A DNA stretch of 23,643 bases from Didymodactylos carnosus (Eukaryota; Rotifera; Eurotatoria; Philodinida; Philodinidae): the NCBI GenBank assembly GCA_905250885.1, contig CAJNOQ010002575.1:1-23643 (forward strand), in the 5' to 3' direction. This document shows positions 15,561-23,643 of the stretch, one piece after another. Below the pieces are notes generated by a model that did not search any database, was not told the DNA's origin, and saw only the letters and a program-made list of their open reading frames with translations. A program made the translations under genes and the position numbers. Numbering within the stretch: the first letter of the stretch is position 1; every line of letters begins with the position of its first letter.

Positions 15561-16858
15561 TGAACGCCTTGGCCGCACCACTTAACCCAGCAAGCCCAGC
15601 AAACCCAGAAAGCCTAGGAAATAGTGTCTTTTCGAGAATACACTGCGTACTGATATTCTGACATCTCTGCTGATTTCTCATGGTCACATACGATTGTCAC
15701 TGTGCTGTAAAGTTTTGATATGAACACGAAATATCCTTGTAAAATTAATGCAAGAAGAAGTATTGTTTTTTCGCTAGAAAGTTTGTTTACAAAACCTAAG
15801 TTCAGATGGCCAGATCCGATCGATATATAAATATGAAAAATGCTGGCAGCGTCATTCTTTTGAATCGTCTGATATTACCTCAATCAAAGCAAATAGACCA
15901 GACATGGGCTGAAGTAAGTATTTTTGATTCCGGTTCCGTCAAAAAATTTCTAGTAATTCTTGCGCTGATTCATGTTTTATAAACTTGTAATTTTATGAAT
16001 GCTTTGGTTTTCTGATCGGTAAAATTTTCTTGTCGACGTTATAGGATTCTAAGGTCTAAAAGACGTTCTATGTTACTGCTAATATTTCACTGATCCAAAT
16101 GTCTTCAACGTGGCTCTCACACAAAATGAGTCGCTGTTGTCTGTAATATTATTAATTTTTGCTGGCTGTTCTTGAATTTCTGAGCCTTTTTGTAGTGACG
16201 GTTAGTCTGAAGAGTTTATTTGTGTTGTTCTTTTGTTTTCTTTCTTAAAACATGATAGTAGAGAAAAAGATTAAAAAAGTAGAATTTATTGAAATAGTGA
16301 CAAAAGAAAGGATTCTTTATCATTTCTTCAAAAACAATCTACACCGAGTTAAATAACTGCAAAATTTTAAGTCTGAAGATTAAAAGTTTAGAATCAAGTT
16401 TTATTGGGATGGTAGCGGTTCCTGAAAAGAATCTGCCATCTGCATCGGTTCTAATGTAAGTCCACATTTTCTTTCTGTTCTGACGTAGAGATGCTCTCTG
16501 ATGCCTACCAAATAGAATGCAGTCATATGTAAATTGATCGACTAGTTTTCATCGAATGCACGGTATAGGAACACAAGAAGAAAAGGATTATGACGTCAGA
16601 TATTGCACTCAAAGTACTCAAATGTATTACTAAATGAGTACAAATACGATGTTTCATACCCTTCTATTAATAATATAAAATTAGATAACAATGTCAACTG
16701 ATAATAATGGCCTTAATCAATCAACGACAGCAAAAGAGCAAATGAAAGAAAATAATGATATTCTTTGTTAGCCTTGTAATGTCTGTTATTCTACAAATAT
16801 CAATTAACTGCTAAATCTACTCTTTCCTCTCTTTCTTTTTTGTTCTATATAAAAAATA
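15561..16858. other. Intergenic, no feature seen
   Basis: AT-rich sequence between the repeat array and the sphingomyelinase gene. Short runs of CCCAGCAAGCCCAGCAAACC at about 15583-15602 are low-complexity. A TATATAAA at 16847-16854 lies only five bases before the ATG and is too close to act as a normal TATA box for that start. Confidence 0.4.
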
Positions 16859-19800
16859 ATGTTTTATTTTCTGTTGTCGTGTTTCCTTCTAATTAAACTT
16901 TTAAACACAACATCACAGTATTTGCCAATGGATTATAATGATACAGTCTCTGGTATCAGTATTCTTTCATACAATTTATATTTAAGACCATTTCCACCGT
17001 TTTTCAATGGACAACGTCTGCGATCTCACTTGATACCTTATCATACAAAAGATTACGATATTGTTGTATTTCAAGAAGTGTTTGATAAACACTCACGATC
17101 TCAACTGCAATTAAAATTACATGAATATGGTTTTTTATTTATGAGTCAAACAGTTGGCTATGGTGGTCTATTTAAAGTCAATGGTGGAATATTTATAGCA
17201 TCGAAATTTCCTATTGAACAACAGCAATATCGTGCATTTCGGGATGCATGTAGTGGTTTTGATTGTTTTGCTGATAAAAGTATTTTGTATACGAAAATTC
17301 AGTTCAATCAAACATTCTTCGTACACATATTTGGCACACATTTGCAAGCTAAACTTGGCAGACAAAAAACTCGCATTAGAACAAGACAAATCGATATAAT
17401 AAAACAATTTATTGATACACTAAATATTTCTTCGAATGAACCGGTTATTATAGCTGGTATGTTGAAAATTCTCAGCGAAAAAGCATTTATAGCACGTGAC
17501 ACATTTACAGTATGACCAATACATCGGTAGTACCACCTCGTCAATTTTCTTATCTTTTACTGGATGTTGAGCTAGTATAAGGCTACCTTGACGTTCCTTA
17601 CAAGAAAGGGAAAAGAAGTTAAGAATTTCAAAGACGTTTTTCACTCTTGTATCTCGCTTGTTTTTCCGAATAGCAAAAACAGAAAAAAGCCAAATTTTGA
17701 TTTTCAGAATCCTATAGATCGAGTGCTTAATGAGAAAAATAGAACCAGTACGACCTTTGTTAGCCGTTGTATTCGGTTTGATCGTTACACGTCGATTTAC
17801 TAAATACTGCATGAATGAGAACAGAAAGTGCTCGAATGAAGAACCGATTCCTGAAAAAAAGACACGTAGAACTGTATAAGTGATACGGTAGGAGCGAGGA
17901 ACAGACATTTGGAGTCCGTGTTCTCATCATACTGACTATTCGTTTCCCAAGCAATACGACTTTAACTTTGGCATTTTATAGAAAACCTAAATTTTCCTTA
18001 GTATGGGATAAGTTTGGTACAACTAAAATTGAAAGCATTTTGATTTGAGAGGCTGATGCACACGCATCATAGTTGTGACCTGATTGACAAACCGCCACCA
18101 AACAGGTTCAGCTGACCGGTTATCGGTTGTGTTTGACTGAAATTTTCAACTGCTTTGCTCAGTTTAATCTTTAAAAAGTTTTCCTATTTCTCTGACACAT
18201 TTTGCAGCAGCTGTTGAGCTACGCAGGTTTGGATGAGTTCGTGTGGGTACCGAATCCGAGTCCCTAATATTAAGGACAGAGTTACGAAAGTGAAAAACTT
18301 TGTTGTCTCCAAGTCTTGTGGTTTAGAAGTTTTCCAGAGACCAAGGGCCAAAAATGACCCCGAAGTATTTCCCAACTTTTTAATATATTTCAAGCTAGAG
18401 AATTCGGATTTATTTTATTTTAAACTAGACACCTAGCTATATGGACTGATCGGCGCCGATTTTTTAATTAGATCTTCGTTCGTTTTGTAGACAAACAACA
18501 ACCTCAAAATCCCCCAAAACGCTTTCTGGTTTTATAGAAGCCCTCAATTTGACAAAAAACTAAGACCAAATTGAAAAATCGGCGCCGATCAGCCCATCTA
18601 GCTAGGTGTCTAGTTTAAAATAAAATAAACCCGAACTCTTTAGCTTGAAGTATATTAAAAAATTTGGGGAAATACTTCAGGTGTAACTCACATGTAGAGT
18701 AAACGCTGTACAAAATGCTCAATTTAGGGCTTTTAGGAAAATGCCTGTAGCTTTTTAATATAAGGACTTCTTATTTTGATCGGAAAAGTTTTCTCTACAA
18801 CTTAGGCGCTGAGAAAGGAATTTGATTGCATAAGTATCCAGGAAAGAACTATTATCTGAAGATCCGGTTTTCCATAGCTTCTAGAAAACTTGTTCAAAAG
18901 CCGCGAAAAATCACTTCTGCTACCGAAAGTGATGTAGATTCTGAGAGTAGACGCTAAATGGATGTAGATGTAGTCGGATCACACTAAAGTTTTTTAACTA
19001 GTTTACTGAGACTTGGATAGATATTCGATTTTTCGAAAATAAGATTACTTTGCGTACTCGTCTCTCACATAAAATTATCAATCTCTTGTGAAACAGTAGT
19101 TATTGTTATTTCAGTTTTCATTCTTTTCTGATGAAGAAAGATTAGATATATGCGGAAACAATTGTTTTCTTTTTGTTGAATTGCTACAGAAAAAATTTAT
19201 GTTAAAACTTGACTCGATCGAAATACAAAAACTCAAGCTTGGATCCGAGTCTTTCGAAAGAATCGCCCATCCGAGTCCAAGTCCGGGTCTTCAAAAAAAT
19301 CCTCCAGTTCAAACTCAGACTCGCCCATCCCTGAAGCAAAGAATCAGAAAACTATTCAGTTTTCTAGGAAACGTTTTTTTCTTCTACAGAAGCCAATGGA
19401 AAGAAAAAACGGTTGACGGCATCGATAAGTACAGCTACTGAGAAAGTCTTTCTGCATAGTCAAATCTTTTCCAGTTTTTCAGAAAAAAATTGCTGGGTTC
19501 TTTTGTTAGTTTTTCAGCGACTTTCGGCTGAGTTTTGTTTGTTTATCTCTGATATATACGTCGATTAGAAAAAAGTCAGCTGACTACAATTCAGTTTTCC
19601 ATAACAAAGTATTTTCTTGAAAGCAACCAGAAAATGGATAAATAGATCTTTTTAAACGTTTAATAGATATTTATAAGAGCTCAAGCAGTCTGTTTCTCTT
19701 TCGAAAACTATATCTTCCTTTTTGTCTGTGTTTTTTGCTTAACTCGTTCTTTTTTAACGTTTTTCGCATTTCAGGTGTATTGTAAAGCAAACTATTTATA

Positions 19801-20525
19801 ATTTCGTTAAGTCTCATCCAACCATCGTGAAAATTTTTCACTTAGGCAACTAAGCATCCTCTATATAATGCCAAGGCCATTCTCAGATCTGGTTTTCCCT
19901 ATGATGGTCTCCAAAAGTCTAGTAAAAGATGTTAGTATAGTATTCAGCAATAGTCCCATCGATTACATTTGTATGTGCATATCTCCTGTTCACAAGCAAC
20001 CGAAGTACATCGCAAGCAGTATAGACGATCACCGTGTCTTTAGTTCTTTTTACAGCTAAATACAATCATGTTACAGACATAAACTTCAAAATGTGCTTCA
20101 TCGAGCTAATATTAGGATTTTCTAGATCTTAGTCAGTTTAGTTTCTAAAAGTTTACTTATGGACTTGAACGATTCAATATTATAAAATCTTTTTTCTAGG
20201 TGATTTCAATATTGACCGTTTCCTTCAACCAGATGAATATTTAAATATGTTATCTGTATTAAATATTAAAATTCCTCCATATATCGGTGAATATAGTTTT
20301 ACATTTGATAGTAGAACTAATGATCTTATTGGTATTCGTCATTCCGATCATAAACAAGAATGTATTGATTATGTTTTTTATTCTAAAATGCATCTACAAC
20401 CAAAATTATCGTATCAACGTATTTTACAACCAAAAACATTTCAAGCATGGAAAGAATTTAATTTTGAACAGGATTATTATGATTTATCTGACCATTATCC
20501 TGTACTCAGTTATTATGAATTTTAG
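16859..20525 (+). CDS. Secreted bacterial-type sphingomyelinase C (Mg-dependent endonuclease/exonuclease/phosphatase fold)
   Basis: Exons 16859-17456 and 20200-20525 join in phase 1 through a GGT glycine to give 307 residues. Residues 1-20 form a signal peptide, so the enzyme should be secreted. The mature part has the motif order of neutral sphingomyelinase C, which splits sphingomyelin into ceramide and phosphocholine: SYNLYLRP (37-44), FQEVFD with metal ligand E73, GGLFKVNGGIFIASK (102-116), SGFDCFADK (132-140), GTHLQA with H161, then exon 2 GDFNID (D201, N203), the YSFTFDSRTN region and SDHYP with D297-H298. The length is normal for a secreted single-domain member. This family includes bacterial cytolysins as well as animal and protist enzymes; activity on cell membranes is not shown here. 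Horizontal origin from bacteria is possible but needs a tree. All catalytic positions I can see are kept. The start is the ATG giving the signal peptide. Confidence 0.9.
18360..18680. mobile_element. 321-bp foldback in the sphingomyelinase intron
   Basis: Arms 18360-18468 and about 18572-18680 are reverse complements with few differences. Both contain TTTATTTTATTTTAAACTAG, ACACCTAGCTA and the perfect palindrome ATCGGCGCCGAT. The ends read CCGAAGTATTTCCC and, reverse complemented, CTGAAGTATTTCCC. The centre is about 100 bp and unique. A target duplication is not clear. It is not related in sequence to the other foldbacks in the window. Confidence 0.8.
19235..19330. repeat. GAGTC/CCGGGTC low-complexity patch
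   Basis: CCGAGTC occurs twice, followed by AAGTCCGGGTC, CAAACTCAGACTC and two CGCCCATC, making a short degenerate array in AT-rich DNA. In style it resembles 12890-13060. Confidence 0.4.
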
Positions 20526-20591
20526 CTTTGTTCTTTTCAGTTGTATATGAGGAAATCTTGAACGATGGTGATGTTTGACTTAAACTGAATT

Positions 20592-20597
20592 AATAAA
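20592..20597 (+). terminator. Poly(A) signal of the sphingomyelinase gene
   Basis: AATAAA lies 67 bases after the TAG at 20523-20525. Confidence 0.55.
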
Positions 20598-21404
20598 AGT
20601 AATTATTTTTAGCTAAGATTTGATAAGACTGCATAAAAATGTTTTACATCAGTCACACATTTCTTCCTACTGATATTTTTGGCATTTTCATCGAATAATT
20701 TTTTCTAATTTCCATAGCTATTGAAGTATCGATGAAAGTTCTACTCTTCCATCAGCAGCTGTTACAGTAAGAGATCCGACCTCGAAAAACTTCGTCGACT
20801 CTAACCTCACGGTTTTCGCCATAAGTGTAACATTTTAAGTTCTATTCAATGACTTAGTCAGAAACCTTTTTAAAAATTTGGTAAAAGTAGCAAACAGCCA
20901 ATTCTAAGTTCTGCTCTCTCCCCCTGAAAAAAGTGCAAATTTTATAATAACGAAATCATCTATAGTGTGATGAATGATTGTACAAAATTAATTCAATACA
21001 CAAAATGCTAATATTTCTCTTTGAATGGCGGTCCCGGCTTAACTCTGCTGTCTAACTAAACATTAATAAGATAAGTTGAATTGAAGAAAGTGTAATTCAA
21101 TTGTTGTGTTTATTCTGTCTTGCTTCTGATCTAAGAGAGATGAAAAGCTTTCTTTTTACGAAAAGGTAGCCACGACTCTACGCTATCTATGGTATGCATT
21201 TCGTGAGTTAGCTGTTAATGGTATGTGAAGTACTGCTATTTTACGAGAGAGGATCGCCTCTTTTTCAGACCATGGCCACTTTGCTTTGCGCAGCAAGGTT
21301 AGGTATGACCGAACAAACTTTGCGTTTCGAGGAAAGTTGTGTAACTTCTTTCCAAAATAGCGCAGGCACATATTTCGAAAAGTTTGCCACAGTAATGCAG
21401 GAAT
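20598..21404. other. Intergenic, no feature seen
   Basis: AT-rich and without a recognisable gene. Overlapping short frames at 21183-21416 on both strands carry no motif. Confidence 0.4.
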
Positions 21405-21950
21405 AACAGAATTCATGAATGTGGGACTACGGGATGGCAGGAATACAGAAATACAGGAATGTAGGAATGCTACAAGATGGATAGTTTGACGTTGCCGCGA
21501 CCTCGGTATTTATAACGTTGCTGTAACCCAAAATTGATCTACCACATACCCATTCCTACCCATACCTACACGCACCTACCCGTACCTACGCATCCTAAGC
21601 AACAAAATGAGGATGAAAATGCAGACTTGTAGGACACTAGCAGTAAGACATTGGATAAAGAATATTATACTCCATGTGCCGCCAACTTAAGGTTTTTGTC
21701 CTTTGGTACATATAGGTATGGGTGAGCACGGGTAAGCATGGGTAGGGATCAGTGGAGATGGGCACGGATTGAGTAGGGATTGGTATGTAGGCGCAGGCAC
21801 GGGTATATACTTATAGGTATGGGTAGATGGAGAAAGATGTACATAATAGTATTTTATAGACTAAAATAAGTAGGAATGTTGAGGTTGCAGCAACCAGAAA
21901 TTATCCATGAGGTCACGAATACAGGAATGTAGGAATACAGCAAGACCACA
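21405..21950. repeat. Minisatellite-bearing foldback
   Basis: A 30-bp inverted repeat (ATGGATAGTTTGACGTTGCC onward at 21477-21506 against 21879-21908) encloses two opposed blocks. A C-rich block (21541-21596) is made of CCCATACCTAC/CACCTACCCGTACC-like units, and a G-rich block (21705-21836) of GGTATGGGT/GCACGGGTAAGC-like units, i.e. the same repeat in opposite orientation. Outside the arms, about 10-bp units of the type CAGGAATA/GTAGGAATG occur on both sides (21439-21469 and 21931-21948). The unit is related to no gene. Confidence 0.7.
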
Positions 21951-22908
21951 CATCACATTACAGCCAAGATTTAGTAATGAATAGCCTGATCCTATAAAAC
22001 AGCTTTATTCTAACGTTATATCTGTTGCATTTTTTCTTAACAAAGGCTGTGCAAAAACCGAAGTAATTCTTATTACCTATCTTATCCTAAAATTGATAAG
22101 GGTAATGTTTGGATAAAATGATGTGCTGCATGGCTTTGTACGATGCATTTCTCTCTCAATTCGTCCCATATTAGTTTACACTTAATTAGCTCATATACAA
22201 ATATCAATATATCTATATTGACATATGTGTGCATATATAAATCGGGTTTTACTCGATACAGAGTGTGTATCCGTATTCATAAATCTATGTATATTTATAA
22301 ATGCGTGGGATACTGAGATTGCCGGAGTTTATATCAGCTTATGCTTAGTGTTGATTCAAGTATCAAGCATCATTCTAGATGTGAGTGGGAGGGGGTTGTA
22401 CTAGCATGAGAGTATGTTACGAGAAAACATCTGACTCGTCGAGGTACATGGACTGTTTTCTGCTGACAATAAATGTGCATATATATATGTGAATAGGGAT
22501 ACAGACTCTGCCTTTCAAAATCTCTTGTGATTATTGCCCCTGTTTTGTTTATGAAATATATTCATTTAGTTGAATCTGCAATATTAAAGCTAATGAAGTA
22601 TAAACTAATTTGGGACCAGTTGAGAATAAACCACATGAACGGTTGTTAATAAGATGGTTTCTTCCGTGTATTTATTCTAAACAGAACTCTGGTTCTTAGA
22701 TTCCATAGAGATGACTACTGGAACGTTGCATTCGGAAATCTATGCGCTGGAACAGTTCTCGTTTTACATACTGTTTGGCTACTAGTTCTCGTTCAAACTG
22801 GCAAAGATACTTCGCACGACGTAAAAGATAACTAAGATACTATTTAGGACGGAAGTACTCTAAGCTGCAAATCGTTTTTTCAATGAGACTAGGTGGGCTG
22901 TATGTAAC
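21951..22908. other. No assignable gene
   Basis: AT-rich, with TA-dinucleotide-rich tracts at about 22190-22310 and 22470-22490. Nothing coding or structural is convincing. Confidence 0.4.
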
Positions 22909-23369
22909 TGATGGCGCTGATTCCGAATATGAACATCGAAGCTGTTTTTGGGCTTTTGTTCACCGAATTTCTGAAAACTAGCTCTTCAGAAAACCATGAA
23001 CCAATACCAGAACATTTTTCTGAATCAACTCTATTGTAGACGACACAAAACTATAAACCATAAAGTTTAATTTTTCAAAACAAAAACTCAACAGCGTAGG
23101 AAATTCCCAAAAGAGCGGCTACGCTTGTTTCGATGGAAAAATATTGCAGTTAGAATACTTTGCAAAAATCATAGCATCGTTTCACCGTTCAATAATATTT
23201 TCAAACGTTAAAACTTATGAAATACAGACAGTTTCGTGTCGTCTACAAAATGGCTGATTCAGAAAACTTTTCTGGATTTGGTTCATGGTTTTCTGAAGAT
23301 CTAATTTTCAGAAAACCGATCAAAGCCCAAAGGCAACTTCGATGTTCATATTCGGAATCAGCGCCATCA
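22909..23369. mobile_element. 461-bp foldback with arms of about 150 bp
   Basis: The left arm starts TGATGGCGCTGATTCCGAAT and the right arm ends with its reverse complement at 23369. Shared inverted words include GAACATCGAAG, TCTTCAGAAAACCATGAACC and TGTAGACGACAC. The centre (about 23065-23205) is AT-rich and non-coding. No target duplication is evident. Its end is 14 bases from the start of the next element. Confidence 0.85.
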
Positions 23370-23383
23370 ATCACAAATAGTTA

Positions 23384-23643
23384 GGCATACATCAGTCAAA
23401 AACTGGTGTTGGGTCTTCCACAAAAATTGTTATAAATGGCCTATAAAGAATTACTCAGAGTTGTGCAACCTCTCATTTTGTAGAGCAATGTTTGGACTAC
23501 AATTCTATATAAATAGAAAAATTTCGATGTTATCTGTGATACAAATATCAGCATTCTAAAATGCACTGAAGTCAGAAAAAAACCCTGTTCGAACAGGTTT
23601 TTTTTCTAACTTTAGTGCATTTTAGTATGCTCACATTTTTGCT
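23384..23643. mobile_element. Second copy of the 10510-10917 MITE, cut by the window end
   Basis: Starting at GGCATACATCAGTCAAAAAC after a TA (23382-23383), this copy follows copy 1 with scattered substitutions over the first 130 bp. It is then identical or nearly so through the central hairpin (23551-23630) to the last base of the window. The terminal arm differs more than the centre. The right arm lies beyond the window. Confidence 0.88.

Larger units (their letters stand above)
17457..20199 (+). other. 2743-bp phase-1 intron of the sphingomyelinase gene
   Basis: Donor G|GTATGT at 17457 and acceptor TTTTTTCTAG| ending 20199. Joining restores the conserved IIAGDFNID motif. The intron holds a foldback (18360-18680) and a GAGTC/CCGGGTC low-complexity patch (19235-19330). 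Open frames inside it (17420-17908 -, 18233-18436 +, 19103-19441 +, 19868-20059 +) have no recognisable content. It is more than four times longer than the two exons combined are needed to separate in compact genomes, so repeat growth is likely. Confidence 0.88.

Noticed and set aside
16847-16854. TATA box of the sphingomyelinase gene
   Set aside because: TATATAAA is only five bases before the start codon, too near for a TSS downstream of it and upstream of the ATG.
17420-17908. 162-codon minus-strand frame
   Set aside because: It overlaps the end of exon 1 and the intron of the sphingomyelinase in antisense and has no motif. Serine/phenylalanine/arginine-rich content fits unselected AT-rich DNA.
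19868-20059. 63-codon frame at the end of the sphingomyelinase intron as an extra exon
   Set aside because: Exon 1 joins exon 2 directly to rebuild the conserved GDFNID motif, so no extra exon is needed, and the frame has no recognisable domain.
21705-21836. Interstitial telomere-like repeat
   Set aside because: The G-rich units (GGTATGGGT, GCACGGGTAAGC) vary and do not form an exact short tandem such as TTAGGG or TGTGGG.

Overview
This is an AT-rich piece of animal nuclear genome. It carries two convincing protein genes in 23.6 kb, both on the + strand and both interrupted by GT-AG introns. The rest is mostly small non-autonomous inverted-repeat transposons, degenerate tandem repeats and coding-like sequence broken by stops and frameshifts. 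A bdelloid rotifer is my best guess (AT-rich compact exons, a secreted bacterial-type hydrolase, many short foldback elements). That assignment is inference: nothing here is diagnostic, and another small invertebrate is possible.

Layout. 1-219: open frame cut by the window edge. About 515-1920: long foldback element, itself split by a 274-bp element (606-879) with a TA target duplication; the empty site can be read from the opposite arm. 1948-4904: decayed coding stretches, possibly remains of two or three genes. 5197-6070: 874-bp element with arms of about 250 bp inside another decayed frame. 6908-9409: secreted adenosine deaminase (ADGF/ADA2 family) with a C-terminal IPT/TIG-like domain and hydrophobic tail. 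Its single intron contains a tRNA-derived SINE and a 162-bp MITE. 10179-10917: two adjacent foldback elements; the second recurs at the right edge (23384-23643). 11420-11534: two opposed fragments related to an internal piece of the deaminase. 12890-15560: GC-rich low-complexity DNA, a repeated 19-mer, a CA microsatellite and a degenerate array of roughly 110-bp units. 16859-20525: secreted bacterial-type sphingomyelinase C, split by a 2.7-kb intron holding another foldback. 21405-21950: minisatellite inside a foldback. 22909-23369 and 23384-end: two foldbacks almost touching.

The two intact genes both encode predicted extracellular enzymes, one acting on adenosine and one on sphingomyelin or a related phospholipid. 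They are about 7 kb apart, and no operon or shared control is visible. In both, the intron is phase 1 and splits a GGN glycine codon next to a conserved active-site region. Both introns are enlarged by repeats. Most of the structure not explained by genes is inverted repeats of several unrelated families, some nested or side by side, so the window reads as a transposon-rich region around two surviving genes.
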